Shown: positions 31,630 to 39,003 of the stretch, piece after piece | Numbering within the stretch: position 1 is the first letter of the stretch | How the letters are laid out: each line of letters begins with the position of its first letter | From: CBDIBC01 sp965276635 | GTDB lineage: Bacteria; Actinomycetota; Acidimicrobiia; Acidimicrobiales; Palsa-688 | DNA length: 64,000 bases | NCBI GenBank assembly: GCA_965276635.1 | Contig: CBDIBC010000001.1 | Location: forward strand, 7,570 to 71,569 | Reading direction: 5' to 3' | Translations under genes and position numbers: made by a program | Notes under the pieces: generated by a model | Databases searched by the model: none | What the model saw: only the letters and a program-made list of their open reading frames with translations | What the model was told of the DNA's origin: nothing

Positions 31630-32157
31630 TCAGCGGACCGGCGCGGCGGTCCGCTGGACCGCGGCGCTCGTCGAGCGACGGAACCGGTTGTGGGTGAGAA
31701 GGACCAGGAGCGCAGACACCGCGATGCCGGCCGCCTCCACGGCAATCGCCGAGGCGATGTGGGGCGCCTGCCATGATGCGTGGAAGCCGAACAGGCCGTG
31801 CCCGATAGCGATGAACAACGCCACGAGGGTACCGGCATTGAACAGCCCGTTGAGCGAAGCGGCGCCGGCCAGCAGCCGACGGGGGGAGATGAGGACGGCA
31901 GCGGCGAGGGCAAACCCACCGGCCACGTTGAGCAGGAACAGCGGGCCGACGATCGAAGCGTGGCGGACGCCGTCCTGCCACAAGACGAGGTGGATGGCGC
32001 CCATGGCCACACTCAGGCCGGCCGCCCCCACCCGAAGGGTGACCTCGGCGGCGACGATCGGGCGCCGGGCGGCATCAGTAGCCAACGCGGCCACCTCCCG
32101 AGGTGCTGGTGAGCTGCGACGGGGTCCAGACTCGGTGGGGACGTCGGTTGGGATCAT
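31630..32157 (-). CDS. Four-helix membrane protein leading the sigma operon
   Basis: This 175-residue protein has no recognised family. Four membrane segments are predicted: VGAAGLSVAMGAIHLVLW, IVGPLFLLNVAGGFALAAAV, LNGLFNAGTLVALFIAIGHG and IAVEAAGIAVSALLVLLTH. The N-terminus (PTDVPTESGPRR) is cytoplasmic and disordered. It stands 12 bp before the upstream sigma gene. It could sense a membrane signal or be a target of the regulon; neither is shown. I chose the ATG at 32157; the longer frame upstream is poor in expected composition. Confidence 0.7.
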   Translation of the reverse strand: MIPTDVPTESGPRRSSPAPREVAALATDAARRPIVAAEVTLRVGAAGLSVAMGAIHLVLWQDGVRHASIVGPLFLLNVAGGFALAAAVLISPRRLLAGAASLNGLFNAGTLVALFIAIGHGLFGFHASWQAPHIASAIAVEAAGIAVSALLVLLTHNRFRRSTSAAVQRTAAPVR

Positions 32158-32331
32158 CACGGCTCCTCGGGTTCGGGTGGCTACACAACGACCTACGGGC
32201 CAGGCATCCGATCGGATTGGTGTACCGCCCCAGGAGCGGAAGCGAAGTAACACTGTGCATGGGAGGGTTGCTCCAGCCGCGGTCGGTGGCGGTGCGGGTG
32301 ACACTGACCCCACCAGGACCGAGCCCTTCCT

Positions 32332-32361
32332 TGTAGCAAGTCGTCGCACTTCTTGCTACAG
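32332..32361 (+). promoter_or_regulatory. Palindromic operator and likely promoter of first TA pair
   Basis: TGTAGCAAG at 32332-32340 and CTTGCTACA at 32352-32360 form a perfect 9-bp inverted repeat with 11 nt between. TACAGT (32356-32361) in the right arm fits a -10 box and ends 7 nt before the GTG start, so the transcript would be leaderless. A TTGTAG at 32331 could be the -35. Antitoxin binding to the palindrome would occlude the promoter, the usual autoregulation. Confidence 0.55.
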
Positions 32362-32368
32362 TGCGCGT

Positions 32369-32617
32369 GTGACGAGGAGCATCGCGCAGCGGGAGTTGCG
32401 CAACGAGAACGCCAGGGTTATCGACGCAGTTACGGCTGGGGAGACCTTCGTCGTGACGCGCAACGGTGAACCGGTCGCCGAGCTCCGGCCGATTCGGGCT
32501 GGTCGCCGCGGTTTCATCACTCGCGATGAGGTGGTGGCCCTGGCCGCCGCCCGCGTACGAATCGACAGACATCAGTTCCGAGCCGACCTCGACCAGGTGA
32601 TCGAGCAGGGACTCTGA
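32369..32617 (+). CDS. Phd/YefM-type antitoxin
   Basis: This 82-residue antitoxin has the Phd fold at its N-terminus (RSIAQRELRNENARVIDAV, then GETFVVTRNGEPVAELRPI), which binds DNA and dimerises. A helical C-terminus (VDRH-type residues, then FRADLDQVIEQGL) should wrap the toxin. The GTG at 32369 gives the standard length. The VapC-type toxin follows after 1 nt. It is probably autorepressed at the palindrome just upstream. Confidence 0.88.
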   Translation: MTRSIAQRELRNENARVIDAVTAGETFVVTRNGEPVAELRPIRAGRRGFITRDEVVALAAARVRIDRHQFRADLDQVIEQGL

Positions 32618-32618
32618 C

Positions 32619-33014
32619 ATGACGTCCGGGCTGCTCGATAGCTCCGTCGTCGTCGACTGGCACGACCCAATAGTCCTCGCCGCATTGCCCGACGTGATGG
32701 CGATCTCGGCAATCACTGCGGCCGAGCTGGCGGCCGGACCGCACCTCGCCACCACTGCGACCGAAGCCGCGAAGCGTCAGGCGCGACTGCAGGAGGTCGA
32801 GGCCAAGCTGGAACCGCTCCGCTTCGATGGCACAGCCGTGCGCAGCTACGGACTCGTCGTCGCCGCTGTAGTCCGCGGCGGACGCAAGCCGCGCAGCCGA
32901 TTTGCCGACCTCCTGATCGCCGCTACTGCACACGCCAACGGTCTCGACCTGTACACCCGCAACGGCGATGACTTCGCTGGCTTGGACGACCTTGTCCGCG
33001 TCATCGCCATCTGA
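32619..33014 (+). CDS. VapC-type PIN-domain toxin
   Basis: This 131-residue ribonuclease toxin has the PIN acidic residues: Asp in LLDSSVVVDW (residue 7), Glu in ITAAELAAG (about 36), Asp in RFADLLIAATAHA (about 97) and Asp in TRNGDDFAGL (about 115). It should cleave RNA (often tRNA or rRNA) when released from its antitoxin. It has a 1-nt gap to the Phd-type antitoxin, a mixed but known Phd-VapC pairing. Confidence 0.9.
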   Translation: MTSGLLDSSVVVDWHDPIVLAALPDVMAISAITAAELAAGPHLATTATEAAKRQARLQEVEAKLEPLRFDGTAVRSYGLVVAAVVRGGRKPRSRFADLLIAATAHANGLDLYTRNGDDFAGLDDLVRVIAI

Positions 33015-33041
33015 TCGCCCGGTCGGACACGGCTCCGCCCG

Positions 33042-33809
33042 TCACCGACGATGCCGCGGCATCGCCAGGATGGTCTCGGCCACCGTGGCCAAGTCCGGTC
33101 CGACGTAGGCGGGGGCCGGGGTGACGGGAAGGTCGGCGGCGCCGGTGACACCGGAGAGGACCAGGGCGAAGGGCGCGCCGGCCAGCTTGGCGAAGCGGCC
33201 GTCGGTGTCGGGGCGGTCGCCCACCATCACGCCCACCGGCCCGAACCGGGCCCGCACCAGATCGGCGACCGCCTGGTGGGGCTTGCCGGCCACCTCCGCC
33301 TGCCGGCCCGACGATACCTCGAGGAAGGCGATCACCGCCCCGGCGCCCGGCAGCAGACCATCGGGGGTCGGGAAGGTGGCGTCGGTGTTGGTGGCCACGA
33401 ACCGGGCGCCTCCCCGGATGGCGGCCGTAGCGGTGGCGAGCTCGTCGTAGTCGAGGACCGGGCTGCGGCCCACGACGACGGCGGCAGGCGTGTCGGCGGC
33501 GGGCACCACCTCGATCCCGCGAGCGGCCAGTGCCTCGGTGATGCCGGGGCCACCGACCATGGCGGCGCGGGTACCGGGGTCGAGCAACGACGCCGCCGCC
33601 TGGGCGGACGTCACCAGCTCCTCGGCGGTGGCGGCGATGCCGGCGTGGCGCAGGGTGCCGACGTGGTCGGCGAGGGTCGGCCCGGCGTTGTTGGTCAGGA
33701 ACACGACCCGGTGCCCGGCCCGGCGCAGGCGCTCCACCGTCTCGGGCGCGCCGGCGATCGGCCGGCCGGCCAACCACACCACCCCGTCGAGATCGAGCAC
33801 CCAGAGCAT
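33042..33809 (-). CDS. HAD-superfamily IIA hydrolase (NagD-like)
   Basis: This 255-residue phosphatase has motif I WVLDLDGVVWLAG at residue 3, motif II VVFLTNNAGPTLADH near 37, Lys in VAGKPHQAVADLV near 170 and motif IV VMVGDRPDTDGRFA near 193. The C2-type cap between motifs II and III marks subfamily IIA, with members acting on phosphoglycolate, nucleotides or pyridoxal phosphate. It starts at the ATG 33809, divergently from DUF1015 with 55 bp between. Confidence 0.88.
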   Translation of the reverse strand: MLWVLDLDGVVWLAGRPIAGAPETVERLRRAGHRVVFLTNNAGPTLADHVGTLRHAGIAATAEELVTSAQAAASLLDPGTRAAMVGGPGITEALAARGIEVVPAADTPAAVVVGRSPVLDYDELATATAAIRGGARFVATNTDATFPTPDGLLPGAGAVIAFLEVSSGRQAEVAGKPHQAVADLVRARFGPVGVMVGDRPDTDGRFAKLAGAPFALVLSGVTGAADLPVTPAPAYVGPDLATVAETILAMPRHRR

Positions 33810-33829
33810 GGCGGCAGTCTGCCAGCCGC

Positions 33830-33858
33830 TTGCCGGTCGGTGGACGATCCGCTACGCA
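33830..33858 (+). promoter_or_regulatory. Promoter for DUF1015 gene, leaderless
   Basis: TTGCCG at 33830-33835 and TACGCA at 33853-33858 are separated by 17 bp, a standard sigma-A spacing. The -10 hexamer ends 6 nt before the GTG at 33865, so transcription would begin at or beside the start codon. The purine-rich AAAGGGGG before the GTG is too close for a ribosome site. Confidence 0.5.
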
Positions 33859-33864
33859 AAGGGG

Positions 33865-35058
33865 GTGCCCCGCTTCGAGCCGTTCACCGGCCTTCGCTAC
33901 TCGCTGTCCCACATCGGCTCTCTCGACGACGTGGTGTGCCCGCCCTACGACGTCATCGCCGACGACGAGCGGGCCGCCCTGGAGCGCCGCAGCCCGAACA
34001 ACGTCGTCCGCCTCGAGCTGCCACGTCGGGACAACGGCGCCGACCCCTATCAGGGTGCGGCCCGCCTGCTCGACTCGTGGCGCGACGGCGGCGTCCTCCA
34101 CCGCGATGCGACGCCCGCCTTCTACGGCCATCGGATGGCATTCCGTGATCCGTCCGGCGCGGCCCGCATGACCGTGGGCGTCATCGGCGCCATGGGCCTG
34201 GAACCGCCGGGCGACGGCATCCTCCCCCACGAGGAGACGACGCCCAAGGCCAAGAGCGACCGCCTGGCGTTGATCCGCGCCACGCGCGCCAACCTGTCAC
34301 CCATCTGGGCCCTCACGCCCGCCCCCGGCCTGGCCGAGCTGGCCGACCCACCCGCTCACCCGGCCGAGCACTCCACCACCGACGACCTGGTGACCCACGA
34401 GCTGTGGCCGATCACCGAGCGCGAGCGCGTCGAGTCCATCCGGGCGTTGGTGACCAGCCAACCGCTGCTGATCGCCGACGGCCACCACCGCTACGAGACC
34501 GCGCTGACGTTCCAGGGCGAGCGCCATGCCCAGGGCGAGCCGGCGGGCGGGCCCGACGCCATCATGACCCTCGTCGTCGAGCTGGACGAGCAGCAGCTCT
34601 CCGTGCAGGCCATCCACCGGTTGCTGACCGGCCTACCGCCGTCGCTCGACCTGGTCGCGGCGCTGGAACCGGCCTTCGATCTCCGTCCCACCTCGGCGGT
34701 GGACACGACCATCGGTCAACGCATGCTCGACGACGGGGCCCTCGCCGTCGTCACCCCTGCCGGTACCTGGCTGGCCCGCCCGAAGCAAGCGACCGTCGCT
34801 GCGGCCACCCACGATCTGGACTCCAGCCGGCTCGACGTGGCCCTGGCCGCCCTGCCCCCCCACGAGGTGACCTTCCAGCATGGCTGGGGCATGTGTGCGG
34901 CGGCGGTGGCCAACAGGCGAGCCGACGCCGCCGTCCTCTTGCGCCCGGCCAGCGTCCAGCAGATCGCGTCCATCAGCCGTGGCGGGGTGCGCATGCCGCC
35001 CAAGACCACGTTCTTCTGGCCCAAGCCCCGCACCGGCCTGGTCCTCCGGGAGGTCTAA
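33865..35058 (+). CDS. DUF1015 family protein
   Basis: This 397-residue soluble protein of the DUF1015 family is recognised by the N-terminal FTGLRYS and VVCPPYDVI (near residue 30), LPHEETTPKAK (about 120), LLIADGHHRYETAL (about 205) and the closing MPPKTTFFWPKPRTGL. The family resembles SpoVR-adjacent or phosphoserine-linked proteins found beside serine genes, but its reaction is not established. Full length. It starts with GTG at 33865, with a good promoter and no leader. Confidence 0.9.
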   Translation: MPRFEPFTGLRYSLSHIGSLDDVVCPPYDVIADDERAALERRSPNNVVRLELPRRDNGADPYQGAARLLDSWRDGGVLHRDATPAFYGHRMAFRDPSGAARMTVGVIGAMGLEPPGDGILPHEETTPKAKSDRLALIRATRANLSPIWALTPAPGLAELADPPAHPAEHSTTDDLVTHELWPITERERVESIRALVTSQPLLIADGHHRYETALTFQGERHAQGEPAGGPDAIMTLVVELDEQQLSVQAIHRLLTGLPPSLDLVAALEPAFDLRPTSAVDTTIGQRMLDDGALAVVTPAGTWLARPKQATVAAATHDLDSSRLDVALAALPPHEVTFQHGWGMCAAAVANRRADAAVLLRPASVQQIASISRGGVRMPPKTTFFWPKPRTGLVLREV

Positions 35059-35107
35059 CCGGCGGCCGGGCGTGCTCGTACACCAGTGAAGTGAGTGCGA
35101 TTGATTT

Positions 35108-35115
35108 GCTAGCAT
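35108..35115 (+). promoter_or_regulatory. Short palindrome and possible -10 box of second TA pair
   Basis: TGCTAGCA at 35108-35115 is an 8-bp palindrome. TAGCAT (35110-35115) within it fits a -10 box and ends 8 nt before the ATG at 35124. No -35 is evident. The arrangement repeats that of the other antitoxin promoters in this window. Confidence 0.35.
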
Positions 35116-35123
35116 ACTGCGAC

Positions 35124-35345
35124 ATGAGGACGCTCTACCTGCGAAACGTGCCCGAGGATGTCGTGGAGCGCCTGCAGCGGCTAGCTGCTCGTGACGGGAC
35201 CTCAGTAGGAGCAGTGGCGGTGAGAGAGCTCGCCGATGTATCGCGCCGGGCAGACAATCCTGCCCTGTTGGGGACGCTTCCCGACCTCGGTGTCGACGCC
35301 GCCGCGATCGTCGCCGCGGTAGATGCCGGACGTGCCGAGCGGTGA
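35124..35345 (+). CDS. VapB/FitA-type ribbon-helix-helix antitoxin
   Basis: This 73-residue antitoxin has a ribbon-helix-helix start (RTLYLRNVPEDVVERLQRLAA, then GTSVGAVAVRELADV), the DNA-binding half. The C-terminus (LPDLGVDAAAIVAAVDAGR) should bind the toxin. The ATG at 35124 is followed by a stop that overlaps the next gene's GTG (GTGA). Its length and order fit VapBC/FitAB pairs. Confidence 0.88.
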   Translation: MRTLYLRNVPEDVVERLQRLAARDGTSVGAVAVRELADVSRRADNPALLGTLPDLGVDAAAIVAAVDAGRAER

Positions 35346-35725
35346 TTGTGGCCGACGCGTCGGTGGCGGTGGCGGCGTTGCTCAACGCTGGCCCGGCGCG
35401 CCGGGCGTTCAGCGACGAGCAGCTGCACGCTCCCCACCTGATCGACTCCGAGGTCGCGAACGCACTCCGGCGCGAGGTCGCCGGCCAGCGACTCGAAGTC
35501 GGTGATGCATGGACCGCGCTCGACCGCTGGCGGCGGCTGGCTTTAACGCGCTATCCGGTTGTCGGACTCCTGGAGAGGGTCTGGGATCTGCGCGACAGCA
35601 TCTCGGCATACGACGCCGCTTATGTCGCGCTCGCAGAGCTCTTGGACTGCGCCCTGCTCACCGCCGATACGCGACTGAGCCGAGCGCCCGGGAGTCGGTG
35701 CTCGATCACGGTCGTGCCCCGGTAG
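35342..35725 (+). CDS. VapC-type PIN-domain toxin
   Basis: This 127-residue PIN ribonuclease has Asp in IVADASVAVAALL (residue 5), Glu in LIDSEVANALRR (about 37), Asp in YDAAYVALAELL (about 90) and Asp in LLTADTRLSRAPG (about 108). All four acidic positions are in place. It is coupled to the antitoxin by a GTGA overlap. The closest relative in this window is the third toxin (38498..38902), which shares SLREN/DLRDS-YDASYVALAE and LSKAPG/LSRAPG. Confidence 0.9.
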   Translation: MIVADASVAVAALLNAGPARRAFSDEQLHAPHLIDSEVANALRREVAGQRLEVGDAWTALDRWRRLALTRYPVVGLLERVWDLRDSISAYDAAYVALAELLDCALLTADTRLSRAPGSRCSITVVPR

Positions 35726-35909
35726 CCGATGGTTGACCGGCACTGGCGTCTTTGTCACGTCCGGCCTGCCCCGAGGGTCCGCCCCTAGTTGCGGCGCTGC
35801 CGCCGCCTGGCCGCCGCGGTCGTGGACCTCGATGCCGTCGTGTCGGTCCCTGCGGCGCTCGGCCGGGCGGACACGGCCGGACGATGCCTTCTGGTCTCCA
35901 CGACTGCTT

Positions 35910-36589
35910 TGATGCCCTCGAAGGGGGACGGTGGTCACTGGGGTCGTGCTGATCCCGCAACACCACCCGGTCGTGCTGAGCAAGCAACTCGTCACGCTCG
36001 ACCGGTTGAGCGCGGGCGGCTCATGTTCGGAGTGGGCGTTGGGTATCTGGACAGTGAGTTGGGGGCGGCCGGCGTCCCGATGGGCGAGCGCGGATCTCGC
36101 GCCGACGAGTATCTCGGCGCGCTCCATGCGCTGTGGGCCAACGAGCGGCCGCACTTCGAAGGGGCGCACGTGAGCATCGTCGACGTCGACGCACACCCGC
36201 GACCGGTCGACGGCCGGATACACATCATCGTCGGCGGGCAGGCACCAGCGGCGCACCGGCGCGCCATTCGATACGCGGCGGGGTGGTACGGGTTCATGCT
36301 CGACCGCGGCGCGGTCACCACGCAGATCGAGTCCCTGCGGCGCTCGGCCGAGGCCATCGGCCGTGACCTCGCCGAGCTCGAGATCTCGGTGACCCCGGTC
36401 GAAGAACTGACCGACCAGATCGTCGCTGACTACGCCGGCCTCGGCGTCCATCGCCTCGTCGTAGCACCACCGAGAGGCGACTTCTGGCGAGACAGATGGT
36501 CATACGCCAACTACGAGGACTTCATCCGCCGCAACGCCCCTGCCGAGATCGGAGCAGTTGAGATGTCAGCCTCCGCCCAGCCCAACTGA
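35910..36589 (+). pseudogene. Decayed luciferase-like (F420/FMN-type) monooxygenase
   Basis: Residues of a bacterial luciferase-like oxidoreductase are split over two frames: VVTGVVLIPQHHPVVLSKQL with VTLDRLSAGG (35931-36016), then FGVGVGYLDSELGAAGVPMG and DEYLGALHALWANERPHFEG to the end at 36589. One base is missing near 36016 between SAG and RLMFGVGVG. Upstream of 35910 a stop codon and unrelated sequence replace the N-terminus, which should add about 60-90 residues. The 3' half ends normally (GVHRLVVAPPRG ... RWSYANYEDFI). Two lesions make a working enzyme unlikely. Confidence 0.65.
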
Positions 36590-36928
36590 GAACCGAGACC
36601 GGTGACAAGATCATCGATTCCGACCCCGATCCATTCGCTATTCGCTGTCGGTGCGGCCGACGACTCGGCCTCGATCGACTGATTCTGGGGTCAAGAAACC
36701 ACCACTGGTGCGAGTTTTCCGACACCAGAACCGACGCTCTACCTTGCGGCTGGAGACAGCTTCGGGAGAACTGGGCCAACAAGCGCGGCGCAGTCCAGGC
36801 CATGCGGTTCACCATCGACCACGATGCCTCGACCCGGCCGTCCAGGGCCGTTGCGCAAGCCGATGGGCGACTGACACGGGGTAGGGGCCTCGTTGGTCGA
36901 CGCGTGTCGGGCAGAGCAGAATGGGGCC
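36590..36928. other. Non-coding gap of about 340 bp
   Basis: No gene is supported. A plus-strand stretch near 36795-36870 (MRFTIDHDASTRPSRA in one frame) may be a remnant of an unknown gene, but it has no start, no conserved motif and a short run. No hairpin or promoter of good quality is visible. Confidence 0.4.
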
Positions 36929-37603
36929 GTGAGCAGTAAGCAGCCCATGGTGGTCGCCGTCAGCCGTGACGGCGAGCACCGCTTCAGCAAGGCCCCCACC
37001 GAGGAGATCACCCTCCTGGTCGGTCTGGGCGTTCAGGGCGACGCTCACGCTGGGGTCACCGTGCAGCACCGTTCTCGCGTGGCTGGCGACCCGACCCAGC
37101 CCAACCTGCGCCAGGTCCACCTCATCGATGCCGAGCTGTTCGCCGAACTGCGGGAGCAGGGCTTCGAGGTGAGTCCCGGCCAGCTCGGGGAGAACATCAC
37201 CACGACTGGGCTTGCTCTGCTGGGCTTGCCGCGTGGGACCCACCTGCGAGTCGGGCGCCAGGCGGTGGTCGAGGTCACCGGCCTGCGCAACCCGTGCGCC
37301 CAAATCAACGCCTTCCGGTCGGGCTTGCTGAGCTTCGTCGTGGGGCGCGACGAGGACGGTGGAGTAGTGCGCAAGTCCGGCGTCATGGGCGTCGTCATCA
37401 GCGGAGGACCAGTTCGACCAGGCGATCAGCCGTTCATTGTCACCTCGATCGACCACGTGCAGCTAGCCATGCCGGCGGGCAAGGAACCTGAGGCAGAGGC
37501 CTTCTACGTCGTCTCCTCGGCCTCACGGTCGTGGCGAAGCCTGAGCCGCTTGCGTCTCGCGGAGGGAGGTGGTTTGCCAACGGCGATGTGCAGATCCACC
37601 TAG
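36929..37603 (+). CDS. MOSC-domain protein fused to the start of a decayed glyoxalase-fold gene
   Basis: Residues 1-165 form a MOSC domain (VSRDGEHRFSKAPTEEITLL, GVQGDAHAGVTVQHRSR, LGENITTTGLALLGLPRGTHL, GLRNPCAQINAF with its conserved Cys, and GVVISGGPVRPGD). MOSC proteins carry sulfur or molybdenum-cofactor groups; this small type is like YiiM. The frame continues into TSIDHVQLAMPAGKE, the start of a VOC domain, and then runs into a frameshift and ends in unrelated residues (RLAEGGGLPTAMCRST). The GTG at 36929 is preferred. The MOSC part looks intact. Confidence 0.75.
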   Translation: MSSKQPMVVAVSRDGEHRFSKAPTEEITLLVGLGVQGDAHAGVTVQHRSRVAGDPTQPNLRQVHLIDAELFAELREQGFEVSPGQLGENITTTGLALLGLPRGTHLRVGRQAVVEVTGLRNPCAQINAFRSGLLSFVVGRDEDGGVVRKSGVMGVVISGGPVRPGDQPFIVTSIDHVQLAMPAGKEPEAEAFYVVSSASRSWRSLSRLRLAEGGGLPTAMCRST

Positions 37604-37793
37604 GAGTTGACACCGACTTCCGTCCCGCCCGCAAGGCTCATCCTGCCCTCGTGGTCTCGGGGCTGGACGACCTGGTGACCAGGCTGGAGGGGGCCGGAGT
37701 CGTCATTTGCTGGGACGAGGACCTGCCAGCCGTTGTGGTTGCCATGTGAACGATCCTTTTGGCAACCGGGTCGAGCTGATGGACGGCCGGTAG
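37440..37793 (+). pseudogene. Glyoxalase-fold (VOC) gene with two frameshifts
   Basis: Three frame segments make one VOC protein: TSIDHVQLAMPAGKEPEAEA with FY (frame 1), then LTVVAKPEPLASRGGRW and FANGDVQIHLGVDTDFRPAR to WDEDLPA (frame 2), then CHVNDPFGNRVELMDGR and a stop at 37791-37793 (frame 3). A single missing base near 37511 (GTC GTCTCC for an expected GTC GGTCTC) and another near 37737 explain the shifts. The first segment is in frame with the MOSC gene; no standard start separates them. Confidence 0.7.
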
Positions 37794-37859
37794 GGGATCC
37801 CCGCATACGGGCCGGTGACCAATGCGGACCGACCATGGTCCTGACAGGATGTCGGGCGA

Positions 37860-38133
37860 TGACGAGCCAGCTTGCCTGCGTGGTGATCGACGCCACCGAC
37901 CCGACCGCATTGGCCGGGTTCTGGAAGGAGGTGCTCGGCTGCATGTCGATCTACGCGCCGATGGTTTGACCACCGCGGCAGAGCTGGAGCGGCTCCTCGC
38001 ACTTGGTGCCCGGCCGGTCGACGTCGGGCAACGGCAGGACGTGACGTGGGTGGTGCTGGCCGACCCGGAGGGCAACGAGTTCTGCCTGCTCCAACGCTCT
38101 GTGCAGGAGCTTGAAGCGGAACAACAGGGCTGA
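37860..38133 (+). pseudogene. Glyoxalase-like gene with internal deletion
   Basis: A 5' piece (TSQLACVVIDATDPTALAGF, then WKEVLGC) ends in a stop near 37969. The other frame takes up the C-terminal part (LTTAAELERLLALGARPVDV, TWVVLADPEGNEFCLLQ) and ends at 38133. The middle of the domain (about 40 residues) is missing. These parts belong to the same VOC-type family (glyoxalase-like) but cannot be joined by a single indel. Confidence 0.6.
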
Positions 38134-38267
38134 TGACCCTCAAGCCGCCCATCGCGCACGTCTCATTTGCGGATCCTCAACCGCACCGGCCTGGAGCGTT
38201 TCCGAACGCGGGCTCGCTGACTCGGCTGCTGGCTGTCTCCCGCGACCGAGAAGGTAATCTGGCGCCG

Positions 38268-38288
38268 ATGGCGCTATAATGGCGCCAT
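38268..38288 (+). promoter_or_regulatory. Palindromic promoter/operator of third TA pair
   Basis: ATGGCGC (38268-38274) and GCGCCAT (38282-38288) are perfect inverted arms around TATAATG. The consensus -10 TATAAT (38275-38280) therefore sits in the dyad centre, 6 nt before the ATG at 38287. The right arm includes the start codon. A leaderless transcript repressed by antitoxin binding is the simplest reading. Confidence 0.65.
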
Positions 38289-38517
38289 GCCTAGCGTGCA
38301 GGTCAAGGATGTTCCCCCTGAGACCCATGCGGTGCTCCGCCGGCGGGCGGCCGCGGCCCACCAGTCGCTGCAGGAGTACTTGCGCCAGCGACTGATCGAA
38401 GAGGCGGCGATGCCCACAGTGGAGGAGGTCTTGGCCCGAGCTGGAGGCCGTGCCGGTGGGTCGGTTCCCTTCTCCGAGGCGGTATCGACGCTACGGGATG
38501 ACCGTGATCGTCGTTGA
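38287..38517 (+). CDS. FitA/VapB-type ribbon-helix-helix antitoxin
   Basis: This 76-residue protein has a ribbon-helix-helix domain at residues 3-45 (SVQVKDVPPETHAVLRRRAA, then HQSLQEYLRQRLIEEA) and a toxin-binding C-terminus (EEVLARAGGRAGGSVPFSEA). This is the standard arrangement of FitA antitoxins. Its end overlaps the toxin gene by 20 nt. It is autoregulated, very probably, at the palindrome that contains its -10 box. Confidence 0.9.
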   Translation: MPSVQVKDVPPETHAVLRRRAAAAHQSLQEYLRQRLIEEAAMPTVEEVLARAGGRAGGSVPFSEAVSTLRDDRDRR

Positions 38518-38902
38518 TGCCAGCGTCCTCGTCGCGGCTCTCGGCGACGATGGTGTGGACGGCGACCAGGCTCGGGAGCGACTCCGTCGCCACAGCCTGG
38601 CGGCGCCGGAACTAATCGATCTAGAGGTGACCTCGGTCCTGAGGAGGCTCCTCCTCAGCGGCCAGTTGCCTGCTCGACGAGCCGAGCTGACCATCTCCGA
38701 CCTGGTCGCCCTACCGTTGCGGCGTGTCCCGCACCGGGCGCTGCTCCCACGGTGCTGGAGCCTTCGGGAGAACCTCACCGTTTACGACGCCTCGTACGTC
38801 GCCCTGGCCGAACAGCTCGACGTAGCGTTGGTGACCGCAGACGCTCGGCTTTCGAAAGCGCCCGGCCTTCGCTGCGAGGTCGACGTCCTCACTCACGCCT
38901 GA
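38498..38902 (+). CDS. VapC-type PIN-domain toxin
   Basis: This 134-residue PIN toxin has Asp in IVVDASVLVAALG (residue 6), Glu in LIDLEVTSVLRRLLLSG (about 43), Asp in YDASYVALAEQLDV (about 95) and Asp in LVTADARLSKAPG (about 113). All four acidic residues are present. The ATG at 38498 gives the usual N-terminus (MTVIVVDASV); the frame is open upstream only because it overlaps the antitoxin. It is close in sequence to the toxin at 35342..35725. Confidence 0.9.
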   Translation: MTVIVVDASVLVAALGDDGVDGDQARERLRRHSLAAPELIDLEVTSVLRRLLLSGQLPARRAELTISDLVALPLRRVPHRALLPRCWSLRENLTVYDASYVALAEQLDVALVTADARLSKAPGLRCEVDVLTHA

Positions 38903-39003
38903 AGGCCCCCGTCCGGGCGATCTGCTGCTTCTCGGGTTCGGCATTGACACCGATCGCCGATGTCTCAGCGCGTTCGGCGCGGCGGGCAGCCATTCGGGCA
39001 CGG

